Source of the DNA: Bacteroidaceae bacterium
GTDB lineage: Bacteria > Bacteroidota > Bacteroidia > Bacteroidales > Bacteroidaceae
Length of the DNA: 45,753 bases
Assembly (NCBI GenBank): GCA_900770705.1
Contig: CAAGLF010000070.1
Location: forward strand, 1-45,753
Direction: 5' to 3'
Part shown: piece by piece, positions 1 through 7,503 of the stretch
Numbering within the stretch: position 1 is the first letter of the stretch
Layout of the letters: every line of letters begins with the position of its first letter
The notes under the pieces: model-generated
What the model was told of the DNA's origin: nothing
Seen by the model: only the letters and a program-made list of their open reading frames with translations
Databases searched by the model: none
Program-made: the position numbers and the translations under genes

Positions 1-471
1 GCTGATCGGAATTATCGTGAGGCCACTGGTGTTTAGTACCAGGAACATAATCATCGGGTTGGAGGCCGTGTCTTTTTTCGCGTTCAGCGTCTGCAGTCCC
101 TCCATTGCTTTTAGCCCCAGGGGCGTGGCCGCATTGTCCAGTCCCAACATATTGGCGGAGATGTTCATGAAAATGTTTCCTACCACGGGGTGACCTTTCG
201 GTATGTCGGGGAACAGCCTCACGAAGACGGGGCTGAGCCAGCGGGCCAGGGCGTTGACGACGCCTCCGCGCTCGCCGATTTTCATTATGCCGAGCCAAAG
301 GGAGAGTACGCCCGTCAGACCGAGAGATATCTCGAAGGCCGTCTTCGATGTCTCGAAGGTAGAGTTCATAATGGCCGGGAAAACGTCGACGTCGCCGAAG
401 AAAACGAGTCGTATCACGGCGATGGCAAATGCGATGAGGAAGAAAGAAAGCCAAATGTAGTTGAGTACCAT
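1..471 (-). CDS. Nucleoside-recognition (gate) domain membrane protein, 3' part cut off by window edge
   Basis: The first 157 codons of a minus-strand gene that runs off the left edge. The reading frame opens with MVLNYIWLSFFLIAFAIAVI, a clear membrane segment, followed by an amphipathic stretch, then GLTGVLSLWLGIMKIGERGG and NALARWLSPVFVRLFPDIPKGHP. This is the pattern of the nucleoside recognition/gate family (SpmA-like half), and the segment NISANMLGLDNAATPLGLKAM is its strongest signature. In Bacteroidota this domain is usually the N-terminal half of a SpmA-SpmB fusion of roughly 400-480 residues; that the missing part is SpmB-like is inference. Probable inner-membrane protein; substrate unknown. 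The ATG at 469-471 is the only sensible start. It lies downstream of aroE in the same direction but is separated from it by 184 bp that carry a dispersed repeat. Confidence 0.85.
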   Translation of the reverse strand, partial: MVLNYIWLSFFLIAFAIAVIRLVFFGDVDVFPAIMNSTFETSKTAFEISLGLTGVLSLWLGIMKIGERGGVVNALARWLSPVFVRLFPDIPKGHPVVGNIFMNISANMLGLDNAATPLGLKAMEGLQTLNAKKDTASNPMIMFLVLNTSGLTIIPIS

Positions 472-490
472 TGTGTGTCGTATTAGTAAG

Positions 491-570
491 GCGGAAATAC
501 CTCGGAGATAATTTCCATTTCCTCCGAGGAAATTTTAATTTCTGCCGCGGAAATTTTTTCTTCCGCCGCA
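491..570. repeat. Dispersed intergenic repeat, copy R1
   Basis: Between the aroE stop and the start of the next gene. It contains the family words CTCGGAGATAATTT, AATTTCTGCCGCGG and a small inverted repeat built on GCGGAAATTTTTTCTTCCGC. The words recur in ten other gaps of the window. Confidence 0.75.
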
Positions 571-655
571 ATTCGAAGTCGACCTGTGCCGGAACGTTCG
601 TCCCGGGAGTCTCAAAGACGCCTTTTCTGCGGTTTCATCGGGACTTTCCGGCCTG

Positions 656-1405
656 CTATTGCTCCATTCCGTGCCAGAAGTCCCAACTTGCCAGTGCCTG
701 GAGCTCCAGCATCTCGAGGCCGTTTTTCGTGGCGGCTCCCTGCTCTCGTCCGCGGCGCAGGAAGGCAGTCTCCAGCGGGTTGTACACCAGGTCGTAAAGG
801 AGGTGTTGCGGCGTCAGGGCTCCGTAGGGCAGACGTGGAGCCTCGTCGACGTGCGGATACATACCGACGGGCGAGCAGTTGACGATCAAAGGGAAAGCGG
901 CGAGCAGTTCGGGCGTAATGTCGTCGTAGGACAGGATGCCGTCGCGGCGTTGGCGGCTCACAAGTTGGGGGGCAATCTGCAGACTGCGCAGGCCGTGGAC
1001 AATGGCACGGCTGGCGCCGCCCGTTCCCAGCACCAGGGCCTGCCGGTGGTGCGGGCAGAGCAGTGGACGCAGAGAGTGCGTGAAGCCGATGACGTCGCTG
1101 TTGAAGCCCTTCAGCCTTGTCTGTCCGTCTTGCCGCGTGATACGTATGACATTGACCGCGCCGATGGCTGCGGCCTCGGCGGAAATGCTGTCGAGCAGGG
1201 GGATGACGTGCTGTTTGTGGGGAATCGTGACGTTCAGGCCGCAGAGAGTGGGCGTTTCCTCGATGAGCCGACGCAGTGAGTCGACGGCAGGCATTTCGAA
1301 GTTGCGGTAGGTGGCGTCGATGTGCTCACGCTCAAATTTCTCAGCGAAGAAACGGGCTGAAAAACTATGGCCGAGCGGATGGCCGATAAGTCCGTAAGTC
1401 TGCAT
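656..1405 (-). CDS. aroE: Shikimate dehydrogenase (NADP+)
   Basis: Reduces 3-dehydroshikimate to shikimate in the chorismate pathway, in the cytoplasm. 249 residues, slightly shorter than the E. coli enzyme (272). Visible signatures: shikimate-binding GHPLGHSFS (residues 8-16), NVTIPHK with catalytic Lys64, the partner Asp104 in FNSD, the nucleotide-binding glycine motif LGTGGASRA (about 126-134), NCSPVGM and the C-terminal NGLEMLELQA. The start at 1405 gives MQTYGLIGHPLGHS, the family's usual N-terminus; an in-frame start at 1438 would only add 11 unrelated residues. It is the last gene of a ridA-LOG-menG-aroE run, 69 bp after menG. Chorismate made from its product is the precursor of the menaquinone that MenG completes. 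Confidence 0.95.
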   Translation of the reverse strand: MQTYGLIGHPLGHSFSARFFAEKFEREHIDATYRNFEMPAVDSLRRLIEETPTLCGLNVTIPHKQHVIPLLDSISAEAAAIGAVNVIRITRQDGQTRLKGFNSDVIGFTHSLRPLLCPHHRQALVLGTGGASRAIVHGLRSLQIAPQLVSRQRRDGILSYDDITPELLAAFPLIVNCSPVGMYPHVDEAPRLPYGALTPQHLLYDLVYNPLETAFLRRGREQGAATKNGLEMLELQALASWDFWHGMEQ

Positions 1406-1474
1406 ATCCGGGATAGATTGTGCCGGAGCGGCGGCCACGACAGGTGTACCACTGCGTCCGGCAGGATGGAGGGC

Positions 1475-2212
1475 TCACTTGGCGGCCGTATAGAGCGTGC
1501 TGAGGCCGAAAGTGAAGCGGCGGAAAGAAATGTCGCGGTAGCCGGCACGCGCCAGGACCTCCTTCATCTCCTCGCCTTGGGGAAAGGCTTCCATTGTGGC
1601 GGGCAGGTAGGTGTAGGCGCGGCTGTCGCGTGAGACAAGTCGTCCCAGGGCAGGCATGAGTACGTGGCTGTAGAACCAGAAAGCCTGCTTCATCGGAAAG
1701 CGGGCGGGGCTTGTCAGCTCGATGGCCACCAGACGTCCACCGGGCTTCAGGACACGGCGCATTTCCTGCAAGCCGCGGTCGAGATCCTCGAAGTTGCGTA
1801 TGCCGTAGGCCACGGTGACGGCGTCGAAAGTGTCGTCGGGCAGCGCCAGGTCCATACAATCGCCCTTTTCGAAGCCTACGATGGTGTCCAGGCCCGCTTC
1901 CGCCGTCTTTTTCCGGCCCACTTCCAGCATTTTCTCCGACAAATCGATGCCCAGGAGCCGGCTGGGGCGGAGGGTGCGGGCGGAAAGCAGGGCAAAGTCG
2001 CCCGTTCCGGTAGCTACGTCGAGGATACTTTGCGGTGCAAAGGGTTCGAGCGAACGGATGGCCGCCTTACGCCAGCGCTTGTCAATGCCGAGGGAAAGAA
2101 AGTGGTTCAGAAAGTCGTAGCTGTGGGCGATGCTGTCGAACATCTGCTCCACCTGTTTGCCTTTGCGCTCTCCCGAGTCGTAGGGAAGGATGGTTTCTTG
2201 CCGGTAAGTCAT
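1475..2212 (-). CDS. menG: Demethylmenaquinone methyltransferase (UbiE/MenG)
   Basis: SAM-dependent C-methylation of demethylmenaquinone, the last step to menaquinone, the respiratory quinone of Bacteroidota. 245 residues, normal for the family. The N-terminus carries VEQMFDSIAHSYDFLNHFLS and GIDKRWR, both typical of UbiE. SAM-binding motif I is ILDVATGTGDFA (63-74), the acidic end of beta2 is GIDLSEKML, and YGIRNFED and the LKPGG region follow. Located 13 bp after the LOG-family gene and before aroE, so probably co-transcribed. A ubiquinone role is unlikely in this group because it uses menaquinone; that is from family knowledge. Confidence 0.95.
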   Translation of the reverse strand: MTYRQETILPYDSGERKGKQVEQMFDSIAHSYDFLNHFLSLGIDKRWRKAAIRSLEPFAPQSILDVATGTGDFALLSARTLRPSRLLGIDLSEKMLEVGRKKTAEAGLDTIVGFEKGDCMDLALPDDTFDAVTVAYGIRNFEDLDRGLQEMRRVLKPGGRLVAIELTSPARFPMKQAFWFYSHVLMPALGRLVSRDSRAYTYLPATMEAFPQGEEMKEVLARAGYRDISFRRFTFGLSTLYTAAK

Positions 2213-2225
2213 AGATAGTAGGTTT

Positions 2226-2798
2226 TCAGTGCGCGGCAGAGTGTTCTTCTACGGAGTCCGTGGCGAGTTCCGCCAGGGTCTGGCAGAGTTGCTCCGCCGA
2301 ATCTGTCACGACAAGGCCGATATGGCTGCCGCAGTAGGCCAGATGTTTGGATTGCAGGTCGCGAAGGGTGGCGATGAGGCTGTCCCATACGCCGCCTACG
2401 TTGCAAAGCACGACTTGGCGGGCTTGCTGGCCAATGGTGTTGGCGGAAAGTTCGCTGAATACCTCGTCGAGCGTGCCTATGCCGCCGGGCAGTGCCACGG
2501 CCACGTCGCTCTGCTGCACCATCACGCGCTTTCGGTCTGCCAGGTCGGCCACGGGAAACTGTACGTCGATGGCCGTGCTTACGAAGCCGCGGTCGATGAG
2601 TAGCTGCGGTACCACGCCGTAGACGCTGCCGCCGCTGCGGCGGACGGCCTGCGCCAAGGTTTCCATCAGCCCCTTGCGGGCGCCGCCGTAGACGAGGGTA
2701 TGTCCGTTTCTCCCCATCCAACTGCCGAGTGTCTCGGCAGCAGCGGTGTATTCGGGGGCCAGGTTGTCGTGGGAAGACAGATATACGGCAATTTTCAT
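2226..2798 (-). CDS. LOG-family protein (nucleoside 5'-monophosphate phosphoribohydrolase-like)
   Basis: 190 residues with a Rossmann-like fold. It begins MKIAVYLSSHDNLAPEY, has LVYGGARKGLMETLA (GGxxxGLM motif) and ALPGGIGTLDEVF (the PGGxGTxxE signature of LOG/lysine decarboxylase-like proteins). Characterised members cleave N-ribosidic bonds of nucleotide monophosphates, for example cytokinin ribotides or AMP; the true substrate here is not known. The start at 2798 is chosen because the upstream in-frame codons overlap the end of ridA and are not conserved in character. It lies 29 bp after ridA and 13 bp before menG. The old label lysine decarboxylase for this family is misleading. Confidence 0.9.
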   Translation of the reverse strand: MKIAVYLSSHDNLAPEYTAAAETLGSWMGRNGHTLVYGGARKGLMETLAQAVRRSGGSVYGVVPQLLIDRGFVSTAIDVQFPVADLADRKRVMVQQSDVAVALPGGIGTLDEVFSELSANTIGQQARQVVLCNVGGVWDSLIATLRDLQSKHLAYCGSHIGLVVTDSAEQLCQTLAELATDSVEEHSAAH

Positions 2799-2827
2799 AG
2801 GCTGGAGGTGTGGCAGAAGGGGAGGTG

Positions 2828-3205
2828 TCAGCGCACAGCTATGCACTCAATTTCCACGCGGGCGCCTTTGGGCAGTGTCTTCACGGCCACAGCGCTGCGT
2901 GCCGGTGCGGGGGCGGGGAAATAGCGGGCGTAGACTTCATTCATCTCGGCGAAATCGGCCATGTCTGCGAGGAAAACGGTGGTTTTTACGACGTTTCCCA
3001 TCTCCAGACCGGCTTCCCGGAGAATGTGTTGCATATTCTTGAGCGACTGTTCCGTCAGTTCCTTGACGCCGCCGGGTGCAAACTCGCCCGTGGCAGGGTC
3101 GATGGGGAGCTGTCCGGACACGAAAAGCATTCCGCCGGCCTCGATGGCCTGGCTGTAGGGGCCGATGGCGGCCGGTGCCTGCTGGGTTGCGATGGCTTTC
3201 TTCAT
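2828..3205 (-). CDS. ridA: RidA family reactive imine/enamine deaminase
   Basis: 125 residues, the normal size for a RidA/YjgF subunit; these form trimers in the cytoplasm and hydrolyse 2-aminoacrylate-type intermediates released by PLP enzymes. Visible signatures: AIGPYSQAI near the N-terminus, LFVSGQLPIDP, the NMQHILREAG helix, and PARSAVAVKTLPKGARVEIE, with Arg103 equivalent to the substrate-carboxylate-binding arginine. The start at 3205 gives MKKAIATQQAPAAIG; an in-frame start at 3253 would add 16 residues not seen in the family. First gene of the ridA-LOG-menG-aroE string. I see no clear TAnnTTTG box immediately upstream. Confidence 0.95.
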   Translation of the reverse strand: MKKAIATQQAPAAIGPYSQAIEAGGMLFVSGQLPIDPATGEFAPGGVKELTEQSLKNMQHILREAGLEMGNVVKTTVFLADMADFAEMNEVYARYFPAPAPARSAVAVKTLPKGARVEIECIAVR

Positions 3206-3286
3206 AGTTTCGTAAGTATTTGATGGATGAAAAATCAGGGGATGAGGCGACACTTTTCCTTGGCTACCGACAACGGAGATACTACT

Positions 3287-3355
3287 GGGCCGGAAGAAAA
3301 AATTTCTGCGGCGAAAAGAAAAATTTCTGCCGAGGAATTTCTGATTATCTCCGAC
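3287..3355. repeat. Dispersed intergenic repeat, copy R2
   Basis: In the 212-bp gap after the S9 peptidase stop and before ridA. Composed of GGGCCGGAAGAAAAAATTTC, AATTTCTGCGGCGAAAAG, AATTTCTGCCGAGGAATTTC and TTATCTCCGA (reverse complement of the TCGGAGATAA word). The words are tandem rather than one clean hairpin. Confidence 0.75.
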
Positions 3356-3417
3356 TTTCTGAAAACTGCCATTGCGGGCGGAGACGGAAGTCAGGACATC
3401 CGCTCCGCCCGGAAGGC

Positions 3418-5583
3418 TTATTTCAGGAAATCTTCGAAGTAACGGGTGATTCTCTCGTGCAGGTGAACCATATCCTGACCCATCATATTATGCCCCTGGC
3501 CGGGATAGACAAAATAGTCTGGCTGGGTACCGGCGTCTTCGCAGGCACGCAGGAAGCTCAGACTATGCTGCAAGACGCACGTGGGGTCGTTGTAACCGAC
3601 GATTATCTGCAGCCGGCCTTTTAAGTTTCCGGCCTTCCCGAGCAACGAGCTGCCGGCATAGCCTTCCAGATTCTCGTCGGGCGTATCCATATAGCGCTCG
3701 CCGTACATCACTTCGTAGTACTTCCAGTCGATGACGGGGCCGCCAGCCACGCCTGCCTTGAACACATCGGGATAGGAGCACATAAGGTTCGTCGTCATAA
3801 AGCCGCCGAAGGACCATCCGTGTACGCCCAGACGGTCGGCGTCGACATAGGGCAGGGTCTTCAGATACTCCACTCCCTTCATCTGGTCGCGCATTTCTTC
3901 GTCGCCCAGGTGGCGGAAAGTGCAGCTTTCGAAGGCAAAGCCGCGGTCGCAGGAGCCGCGGTTGTCGAGAATAAAGAGGAGATAGCCTTTCTGGGCCATA
4001 TAGATTTCCCAGCCTCTTGCCCAGTAATTGCGGGCTTCCTCCACGTTGCGCAGTCCGGGACCGCCATAAACGTAGACTACCGTGGGATATTTTTTTCCGG
4101 GGTCGAAGTCAACGGGCTTCACCATACGGTAGTAGAGGTCGGTTTCGCCGTCGGCCGCCTTCAGGGTGCCGCACGTAATTTCCGGCACGTTGTAGTCCGC
4201 CCAGGGATCTGCGGCATCGAGCAGATTGACGGCTTTGCCGCTGGCCGTGGCCACGAGGTCGATACGCCTTGTGACGTCGGGCGAACTCCAGCGGTCGACT
4301 ATGTACTCTCCTCCGGGCGCCAGGGAGGCACGATGTACGCCCTTGCCGCCATCGAGCAGGCTGCGCTTGCCCGTCTTGACGTCGACGCTATACGTATTGT
4401 TGCGTATCGGCGAGGATTCGGTGCTGGAGATGATCACGCTGCGCTTCTTCTCGTTGAAACCGAGCAGATTGAGTACTACAAAGTCGCCCTTCGTCAACTG
4501 ACAAAGTTCCTTCCCTGTCGTGTCGAAGAGGTAGAGATGATTATAGCCGTCGCGCTCGCTCTGATAGATGAACTTCGAACTGTCCCAGGGCAGGAAGGTG
4601 ATTCCGTGCATAGGGTGGACGTATTTTTCGTTGCGCTCCGTGTACAGCGCGCCCTTGCGCTCGCCCGTGGCCACGTCGTAGGCCACCAGCTCGGCCTTGT
4701 CCTGCGAACGCGGGAGCTCTATCATATAAATGGTGCGTTCGTCGGGCGACCAGGAGACGTTGGTGAAATATCTGTCTGTGGGGTCGCCGGCCTGCAGATA
4801 GACAGTCTTGTCCGTGGCGGGGTCGAAGATGCCCACAGTGACCTTGTGGCTCGTCATACCGGCCATCGGGTATTTCTCCGGAGCCAGCTGCGCGACTCTA
4901 TGGTCGATGTCGACGAGCGGAAAGTCGCTCACCATTGTCTGGTCCATACGGTAGAAGGCCAGCAGGCGGCCGGAGGGACTCCAGAAGGTGCCCTTGAAGA
5001 TTCCAAATTCGTCGCGGTGGACGCTAAGGCCGTATTGCAACTCCCGGGTGCCGTCGGAAGAGACCGTGTGGGTGCGGCCGTCGGCCGTGGTGACGTAGAG
5101 ATTCCAGTCTTTCACGTAGGCGGCACAGCGGGACGCCGTGGAAAAATCGAAATGCTGCGTCTGTTCGGCACGGGGAGCCGACCAAGTGATTTTTTTTGCC
5201 TTCCAGTCGAAAATGGCTGAGGCTGTGGAGGTCTGTATGAGGGCTTCCGTCTTTTTTCCGTCGGGGAAGGTCACTTGATACAGGCTGTGGGTCTTGCTGA
5301 GCTGGGCGGCTTCGAGGGCGGCGTTGGCGTCTGCGAGTGTGAAGAGCGTTTCTCGCTTTCCGGTGTGGCCCTGTGCGTCGCTGATGGCGACGAGACTGTC
5401 GAGTTGCGTCTCGACCAGGCGGTTTCCCCACCAGGTAGTGAAGATATTCTTGGGCTGAAGATTCCAGAAGTTCGAGCCACCCGACATCAGGTCGTCGAGT
5501 GTGAAGCTTTTCTTGGTCTGTGACATAACGGGGAGGGCGAGCAGCGCACAGAGAAGGGCTGTCAGTGTTCGGGTTAGGTGCAT
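3418..5583 (-). CDS. Dipeptidyl/tripeptidyl-peptidase, S9 family (DPP4-like), exported
   Basis: 721 residues. An N-terminal signal peptide (MHLTRTLTALLCALLALPVMSQ) is followed by a beta-propeller (about 30-450) and an alpha/beta-hydrolase domain. The triad is readable: Ser591 in GWSFGGF, Asp666 in GYNDPTC and His698 in GQGHNMMG. The propeller segment GTFWSPSGRLLAFYRMDQTM closely resembles Bacteroidota prolyl-tripeptidyl and DPP IV enzymes. It probably removes N-terminal X-Pro or X-X-Pro units from peptides in the periplasm or at the cell surface, feeding amino-acid uptake. The start at 5583 is set by the signal peptide; an in-frame extension to 5721 is Thr/Ala-rich and overlaps the upstream gene. 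It lies 49 bp after the RNA methyltransferase gene. Exact cleavage preference is not deducible. Confidence 0.92.
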   Translation of the reverse strand: MHLTRTLTALLCALLALPVMSQTKKSFTLDDLMSGGSNFWNLQPKNIFTTWWGNRLVETQLDSLVAISDAQGHTGKRETLFTLADANAALEAAQLSKTHSLYQVTFPDGKKTEALIQTSTASAIFDWKAKKITWSAPRAEQTQHFDFSTASRCAAYVKDWNLYVTTADGRTHTVSSDGTRELQYGLSVHRDEFGIFKGTFWSPSGRLLAFYRMDQTMVSDFPLVDIDHRVAQLAPEKYPMAGMTSHKVTVGIFDPATDKTVYLQAGDPTDRYFTNVSWSPDERTIYMIELPRSQDKAELVAYDVATGERKGALYTERNEKYVHPMHGITFLPWDSSKFIYQSERDGYNHLYLFDTTGKELCQLTKGDFVVLNLLGFNEKKRSVIISSTESSPIRNNTYSVDVKTGKRSLLDGGKGVHRASLAPGGEYIVDRWSSPDVTRRIDLVATASGKAVNLLDAADPWADYNVPEITCGTLKAADGETDLYYRMVKPVDFDPGKKYPTVVYVYGGPGLRNVEEARNYWARGWEIYMAQKGYLLFILDNRGSCDRGFAFESCTFRHLGDEEMRDQMKGVEYLKTLPYVDADRLGVHGWSFGGFMTTNLMCSYPDVFKAGVAGGPVIDWKYYEVMYGERYMDTPDENLEGYAGSSLLGKAGNLKGRLQIIVGYNDPTCVLQHSLSFLRACEDAGTQPDYFVYPGQGHNMMGQDMVHLHERITRYFEDFLK

Positions 5584-5632
5584 GGTGTCGTTTTTGAGGT
5601 TACAGGTGATTGCGTCGGCCGTGGAGGGGCGG

Positions 5633-7195
5633 TCAGTCTTTGCGGAAGCCCTGCTTTCCGCCACGGTAGTCCTTTCGGTCGCCGGATTTCCGGAATCCGT
5701 TGCGGGAGTAGGGGTGTTCATCGCGGCGGAAGTGTCGCTCTTCGTTCCGGTTGCCTTCCCGGCGGCGGTCGTCGTGTCCGAAACGGCTGTTGGAACGGAA
5801 TTTTCCGCGCTCGTTGTCGCGCTCGCCGTGGTATTCGCGGGAATAGTTGGCGGCTTGCATTTTCCGGTGTTGGATTTCGCGGTGTCTTTCGAACTCCTGG
5901 TGCTTCGAGCGGAGGATTTCGTATTGCATTTCTTCGGGGTCGAGGTCGTCGCGGCGGTGTCTGTGTTCGTCGGCTTCCCTGCGCATTCCGTTTTTACGTT
6001 TTGTCAGATTGTTTCTGCGGTCTTCGGCGGTCTTCACTTCGCCGCCGGCTGCGCGGAAGTCGCGCATGGAGCCGTTGAAGATGACGTATTTGCGCAGTTC
6101 GCAGTCGATGGAGCCGTTTACGAGGGGAATGCGTGTGCTGGCCTTCATTCCGATTTCATCGAATAGTTCGTATTTGCTCGAGATGACCCAGGCTTCGCCG
6201 CCGGCAAAGGCTTTCTTCAGTCTTTCGCCCAGGGCGTGGTAGGTGGCAGGTATCTCCGGGCCCGTCAGACGCTCTCCGTAGGGTGGATTGGTGATGATGA
6301 TGGCCGGTTCGGCGGGTTGCTCGAATTTCCGGATGTCCTGCTGGCGTATGGTGACGAGGTCGGCTACGCCGGCAGCCTTGGCGTTGGCCGTGGCGGCTTC
6401 CACGGCATGGATGTTGAGGTCGTAGCCGTAAAGATGGTGTGGGAAGGGGCGCTCTTCGCTGTCGTCGTTGTAGATTTCGTCGAGCAAGTCTTTGTTGAAG
6501 TCCTTCCACTTTTCAAAACCGAACTGCTTGCGGAAAATGCCGGGATGGATGTTGCGTGCCATCAGTGCGGCTTCGACGAGCAGGGTGCCCGAACCGCAGA
6601 AGGGGTCGATGAAATCGCTTTGGAAGTCCCATCCCGAGAGCTTGATGAGGCCGGCCGCAAGCACTTCGTTCAAGGGAGCTGCCACGGAGGCCGTGCGATA
6701 GCCGCGCAGGTGCAGGCTTTCGCCGGAGGAGTCCAAGCTAAGTGTGCATTTCGTGTCGGCAATGTGTATGTTCAGGCGGATATCCGGGTTCGTTATGCGG
6801 ATATTGGGGCGTTGCCCCGTAGTATCGCGGAAATAGTCGACGATGGCGTCCTTTACCTTGTAGGCCACGAATTTGGAGTGGCGGAAATCGTCGGAATAGA
6901 CAACGCTATCGACGGCAAACGTGGTGTCAAGATCGAGGTAGTCCATCCAGTTGATTTTCCTGACGGCGTCGTATACTTCGTCGGCGTCGTGTGCCGTGAA
7001 TTGTCGGATGGGTTTCAAAATCCGGATGGCGGTGCGCAGGCAGAAGTTGGCGCGATACATCATTTTCTGGTCGCCGGTGAAGCTGACGGCGCGGCGGGCG
7101 ATTTGTACGTCGTTTGCTCCGAGTTCTATCAGCTCCTGAGCCAACACTTCCTCCAGACCTTGAAATGTCTTGGCAATAAGTTCGAATTGTTCCAT
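5633..7195 (-). CDS. THUMP-domain class I SAM-dependent RNA methyltransferase (RlmL-like) with long charged tail
   Basis: 520 residues. The N-terminal THUMP region (about 1-160; MEQFELIAKTFQGLEEVLAQ start) precedes an N6/N2-type methyltransferase domain with DPFCGSGTLLVEAALMARN (motif I), GYDLNIHAVEAA and the catalytic NPPYGERL. Related proteins make m2G in 23S rRNA (RlmL half) or in tRNA (Trm14); which applies here is not decidable. Unlike E. coli RlmKL there is no second methyltransferase domain. From about residue 385 the protein becomes a low-complexity tail rich in Arg, Asn, Asp, His and Gly, with many RR, RD and RGG-like steps, probably a disordered RNA-binding extension. A promoter-like TAAATTTG box lies 36 bp upstream. 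Followed by the S9 peptidase gene. Confidence 0.9.
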   Translation of the reverse strand: MEQFELIAKTFQGLEEVLAQELIELGANDVQIARRAVSFTGDQKMMYRANFCLRTAIRILKPIRQFTAHDADEVYDAVRKINWMDYLDLDTTFAVDSVVYSDDFRHSKFVAYKVKDAIVDYFRDTTGQRPNIRITNPDIRLNIHIADTKCTLSLDSSGESLHLRGYRTASVAAPLNEVLAAGLIKLSGWDFQSDFIDPFCGSGTLLVEAALMARNIHPGIFRKQFGFEKWKDFNKDLLDEIYNDDSEERPFPHHLYGYDLNIHAVEAATANAKAAGVADLVTIRQQDIRKFEQPAEPAIIITNPPYGERLTGPEIPATYHALGERLKKAFAGGEAWVISSKYELFDEIGMKASTRIPLVNGSIDCELRKYVIFNGSMRDFRAAGGEVKTAEDRRNNLTKRKNGMRREADEHRHRRDDLDPEEMQYEILRSKHQEFERHREIQHRKMQAANYSREYHGERDNERGKFRSNSRFGHDDRRREGNRNEERHFRRDEHPYSRNGFRKSGDRKDYRGGKQGFRKD

Positions 7196-7230
7196 AAGTG
7201 CTATTTCGTGGAAAAGGCCACATTTTCGCG

Positions 7231-7238
7231 CAAATTTA
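7231..7238 (-). promoter_or_regulatory. Bacteroidota -7 box for the RNA methyltransferase gene
   Basis: Minus-strand TAAATTTG, preceded by CG as in many promoters of this window, 36 bp before the ATG. The remainder of the 308-bp gap 7196-7503 holds repeat R3 and no gene. Confidence 0.6.
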
Positions 7239-7420
7239 CGACTTATTTTCAGAAATCGCCCTTGCCGGAGGCCTTAAAAAGCGGCTTTCGGGATTTTCTG
7301 CCGGCCGAAGTGCCCGTAGGGAGCCGGAAGGGAAGTGGCGGGGGCGGGGAAAACGGTCTTTCCTGCCGGGCCGGAAATGCTTCCGGGCAGCGTGACGGCA
7401 AGAACTTCGGAGGTAGAAAA

Positions 7421-7481
7421 AACTTCAGGGCCGGAAGGAAAAATTTCTGCGGAGATAATTTTTCTTTCCGGCCCAGAAGTT
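7421..7481. repeat. Dispersed intergenic repeat, copy R3 (imperfect hairpin)
   Basis: Begins 22 bp after the S41 protease stop. The left arm AACTTCAGGGCCGGAAGG and the right arm CTTTCCGGCCCAGAAGTT pair with few mismatches and extend through AAAAATTT/AATTTTT. The loop contains TGCGGAGATA. It is placed and shaped like a terminator for the minus-strand S41 gene. Confidence 0.75.
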
Positions 7482-7503
7482 GCGGGGAGGTTCGTGGCGC
7501 TTC

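Noticed and set aside
491..3355. Could the dispersed repeats be a CRISPR array or an IS remnant?
   Set aside because: There is no regular repeat-spacer pattern, no cas gene, no transposase fragment and no target-site duplication visible; copies are scattered over 45 kb.
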